From positions 310,001-374,000 of the forward strand of contig OW569355.1 in the NCBI GenBank assembly GCA_937625935.1: a stretch of DNA of 64,000 bases, given 5' to 3'. Source of the stretch: Tetramitus jugosus. Taxonomy: Eukaryota; Heterolobosea; Eutetramitea; Acrasida; Vahlkampfiidae. Shown in pieces: positions 61,618 to 64,000 of the stretch (the stretch's first letter is position 1; each line of letters starts with the position of its first letter). Both the position numbers and the translations under genes were made by a program. The notes beneath the pieces were generated by a model that did no database searches, had not been told where the DNA came from, and saw nothing but the letters and a program-made list of their open reading frames with translations.

Positions 61618-62331
61618 TTATTGAATGTTCCTGGATCTGGTTGAATCGGTTTTTAAACCCTTCATTCCTTCACGATGTTCACTCTTCATCTGAGCTATCT
61701 TTTCTTGATACTTCTCCTCACGTCTATCATGACTCACTGAGCTAGTCCCACGTCCCCTATCAATGTTGAAGGGAGACAGAGGCTTGAGCTTCTTCTGGGG
61801 TGGAGTCACATTTGCTTCTTGCTCCGAAGGGGCACTGTCACTAACGGAAATCTCTTTCAACCTTCGTTTCTTAGCCAAAAGGCTGTTCTTAGTCGCCTCC
61901 TTGTAGACAACAGCATCAAATTTTGGTTGGGAGGCTACCTCCCCAGAGATGTACTGATTGTCAGGATCTTCGTATTCCAGCTTGACCTGTTGAATGCTAA
62001 TCCCTTCACTCAAGATCTTACTGACCTTTGATCTCACCACAGTTTTGTTGAAGACTTCATTCGAAAGGAAGAAGTTTTCAATAAAGAGAGCTATTTTATC
62101 ATCATGTTCTTCATCTTGACCTTGGATGATGGCAAAGTATTCCTTGCGATCCTCTCTTGTTCCGAAGAGAATATCGGCCCCTTTGTCCATAGAGTTTTCT
62201 TCGACCGCCCGCATGGCTCTTGTCTTCATTCCCTTTAATTGTTCATAATCATAGGAGTCAACAGTGAAGGAAATCTTTGTTAGCTTCCTAACTACCTTAT
62301 CGTCCTTTTTAACTGGCGAGCGGATTATCAT
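61618..62331 (-). CDS. Gene X (right copy): shortened and shifted C-terminus
   Basis: Read from ATG 62331, 237 residues. The N-terminal 200 residues are nearly identical to the left copy (KISFTVDSYDYEQLKGMK, FGTREDRKEYFAIIQGQD, LAKKRRLKEI). After MKSEHREGMKGLKTDS the repeat-rich coiled coil of about 50-60 residues is missing. The deletion runs between GAACATCG repeats and leaves a different frame through the same 3' bases to the stop. Upstream, two indels (8 bp and 1 bp) relative to the left copy put a stop into a possible 5' extension. It may be a decaying copy. Confidence 0.55.
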   Translation of the reverse strand: MIIRSPVKKDDKVVRKLTKISFTVDSYDYEQLKGMKTRAMRAVEENSMDKGADILFGTREDRKEYFAIIQGQDEEHDDKIALFIENFFLSNEVFNKTVVRSKVSKILSEGISIQQVKLEYEDPDNQYISGEVASQPKFDAVVYKEATKNSLLAKKRRLKEISVSDSAPSEQEANVTPPQKKLKPLSPFNIDRGRGTSSVSHDRREEKYQEKIAQMKSEHREGMKGLKTDSTRSRNIQ

Positions 62332-62804
62332 CTTGATGGTTCTTACTCTGTTTTCCAAACTTTGAATTGATTGGTTACTGGTATGAGACCTTGGTACAAG
62401 AGCTTGCACCTGGACAGTGTTTGGTTACTCCGGTGTGGGCCGGACTCTGTCTACGGAAAGAAAAGAGAATCAAAACTCACAAATCAGCCGAATCAACTCA
62501 TCTTCCTCGGTTTGTCTCAATAAAATAGAGAACTGTGGTTAGTTCGGTCTCTGTTAAATTGTTTTAAACTTTCTCACTGCCACATCATGGACTCGTTCAT
62601 ACGCCAAGGAATTCGCTGAATCCAATAGCCATAATGACATATTGTGCTGGAACGTCTTGTTCTCCTCTATTTGTTGAATGGGGATGAAATTGAAACCGAG
62701 TAATCATGTTAAGTCAGTCTGATCTCAAACAGAAACTGACAAACATGAGCATCTCATAAGAAAGGGATCGACGTTGTATGTAAGAAAAATGTTTATGAAA
62801 AGAT
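62332..62804 (-). other. Region between right actin and gene X
   Basis: Homologous to the left unit at both ends (gene X upstream part with TTTCTTTCCGTAG, and the actin 3' flank) but unrelated in the middle, about 62540-62730. No gene recognised in the unrelated part. Confidence 0.5.
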
Positions 62805-63932
62805 TTAGAAGCACTTTCTGTGGACAATACCTGGACCAGAGTCTTCGTATTCTTCCTTGGAGATCCACATTTGTTGGAAAGTGGACAAGGAAGCCAAGAT
62901 GGAGCCACCAATCCAGACAGAGTACTTTCTCTCTGGTGGAGCAACAACCTTGATCTTCATGGAAGCAGGAGCCATATTGGTCAATTCCTTGGTCAATCTC
63001 TCAGCAATACCCTCGAACATGGTTGTACCACCGGACAAGACAACGTTTCCGTACAAGTCCTTTCTGATATCAATATCAGTCTTACCAATGGAGTTGAAGG
63101 TGGTTTCATGGACACCAGCAGCTTCCATACCAATAAAGTTTGGTTGGAACAAAACTTCAGGGCATCTGAATCTTTCGTTACCGACAGTGATGACATTACC
63201 GTCAGGCAATTCATAGGACTTTTCAACGACAGAGGACTCTGCAGCCTTCTTCATTTCTTCGTCAAAGTCAAGAGCAATGTAGCAAAGCTTTTCCTTGATA
63301 TCTCTGACAATTTCTCTTTCGGCAGTAGTTCCGAATGAGTAACCTCTTTCCATCAAAATCTTCATCATGTAGTCAGTCAAGTCACGACCAGCCAAATCAA
63401 TTCTCAAAATGGCATGAGGCAAAGCATAACCTTCATAGATAGGGACAGTGTGGGAAACACCATCACCAGAATCCAAGACGATACCAGTGGTTCTTCCGGA
63501 AGCATACAAGGACAAGACAGCTTGGATAGCAACGTACATTGCAGGGACGGAGAAGGTCTCAAACATGATTTGAGTCATCTTTTCTCTGTTGGCCTTTGGG
63601 TTCAAAGGAGCTTCAGTCAACAAGACAGGGTGCTCTTCTGGAGCAACTCTCAACTCATTGTAGAAGGTGTGATGCCAGATCTTTTCCATATCGTCCCAGT
63701 TGGTCACAATACCGTGTTCAATTGGGTACTTCAAGGTCAAGATACCTCTCTTGGATTGAGCCTCATCACCGACATAGGCATCCTTGTTACCCATACCGAC
63801 CATGATGGACTTTTGCTTTGGTCTACCAATGATGGAAGGGAAGACAGCTCTTGGTGCGTCATCACCGGCAAAGCCAGCCTTACACATACCAGATCCGTTA
63901 TCAACAACTAGGGCTTGAACGTCGTCACACAT
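62805..63932 (-). CDS. Actin (right copy)
   Basis: 375 residues with the same protein sequence as the left actin as far as I could compare; nucleotide differences noticed are silent. Same C-ending codon bias. ATP-binding [23 protein letters not shown] and the C-terminal HRKCF are intact. Its 5' leader shares TTGTAATTTAACC with the left copy, but the sequence just before the ATG differs (TTTAAATATAAAAC there). Functional. The upstream region is cut by the window edge. Confidence 0.98.
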
Positions 63933-64000
63933 GTTTTATATTTAAGAGTTTTGGAGAGAGGTTAAATTACAAGTTTTTGTTTTGTTTTGTTTTTGGAGAG

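Overview
The window looks like a nuclear chromosome segment of a free-living heterolobosean amoeboflagellate, most likely Naegleria (inferred, not proven). The genes are tightly packed on both strands with short intergenic gaps. Introns are few and mostly 60-120 bp with GTATGT/GTAAGT donors. Low-complexity Gln/Asn/Ser/Thr tracts are common in coding sequence. The gene set suits an encysting phagocyte with flagella: a GT48 glucan synthase, trehalose-6-phosphate synthase/phosphatase, a papain-type protease, a peptidoglycan-binding membrane protein, two actins, CCT2, and flagellar genes (DNAAF1-like, TTLL9-like).

Layout. 1-879: N-terminal part of a low-complexity protein that runs off the left edge. 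880-2324: large gap with a TATA box and possible structured RNA. 2325-21347: ordinary genes (glucan synthase, small membrane protein, aldo-keto reductase, pseudo-amidase, cysteine protease, a small gene with a broken duplicate, TPS/TPP, tetraspan protein, phospho-motif protein, CCT2). 21717-24372: actin, an unknown gene 'X' and a 95-bp scar of the actin 3' end. 24404-27176: a 2.77-kb element bounded by 17-bp inverted repeats that begin with TTAA. It carries a decayed Fanzor (eukaryotic TnpB) gene, an omega-RNA-like fold at its 3' end and a PP2C phosphatase fragment.

27338-42418: metabolic and cellular genes (SLC33A1-like acetyl-CoA transporter, GT34 glycosyltransferase, fucokinase/GDP-fucose pyrophosphorylase, DNAAF1-like, a coiled-coil protein, PITRM1-like protease, SFT2-like protein, AlkB-like dioxygenase). 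42550-47090: a decayed mobile or virus-like block (retroviral-type integrase, several broken frames on both strands, a hairpin cluster) ending 24 bp before a tRNA-Ser(AGA). 47307-61270: cAMP-receptor-like GPCR, FKBP, WD40 protein, TTLL9-like ligase, adenylosuccinate lyase, EF-hand/PH phospholipase D, PH protein, FSH1-like hydrolase. 61479-63932: an inverted copy of the actin/gene X/actin-scar unit.

How parts relate. TPS/TPP and glucan synthase could both serve encystment. FKGP and the adjacent GT34 enzyme both belong to glycan synthesis. The protease and peptidoglycan-binding protein fit bacterivory. The least ordinary parts are the Fanzor/TIR element with its own guide-RNA-like end, the pseudo-amidase that may be a peptidoglycan receptor, and the two inverted actin units 37 kb apart, which could recombine. 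All calls come from reading motifs; no database search was run.
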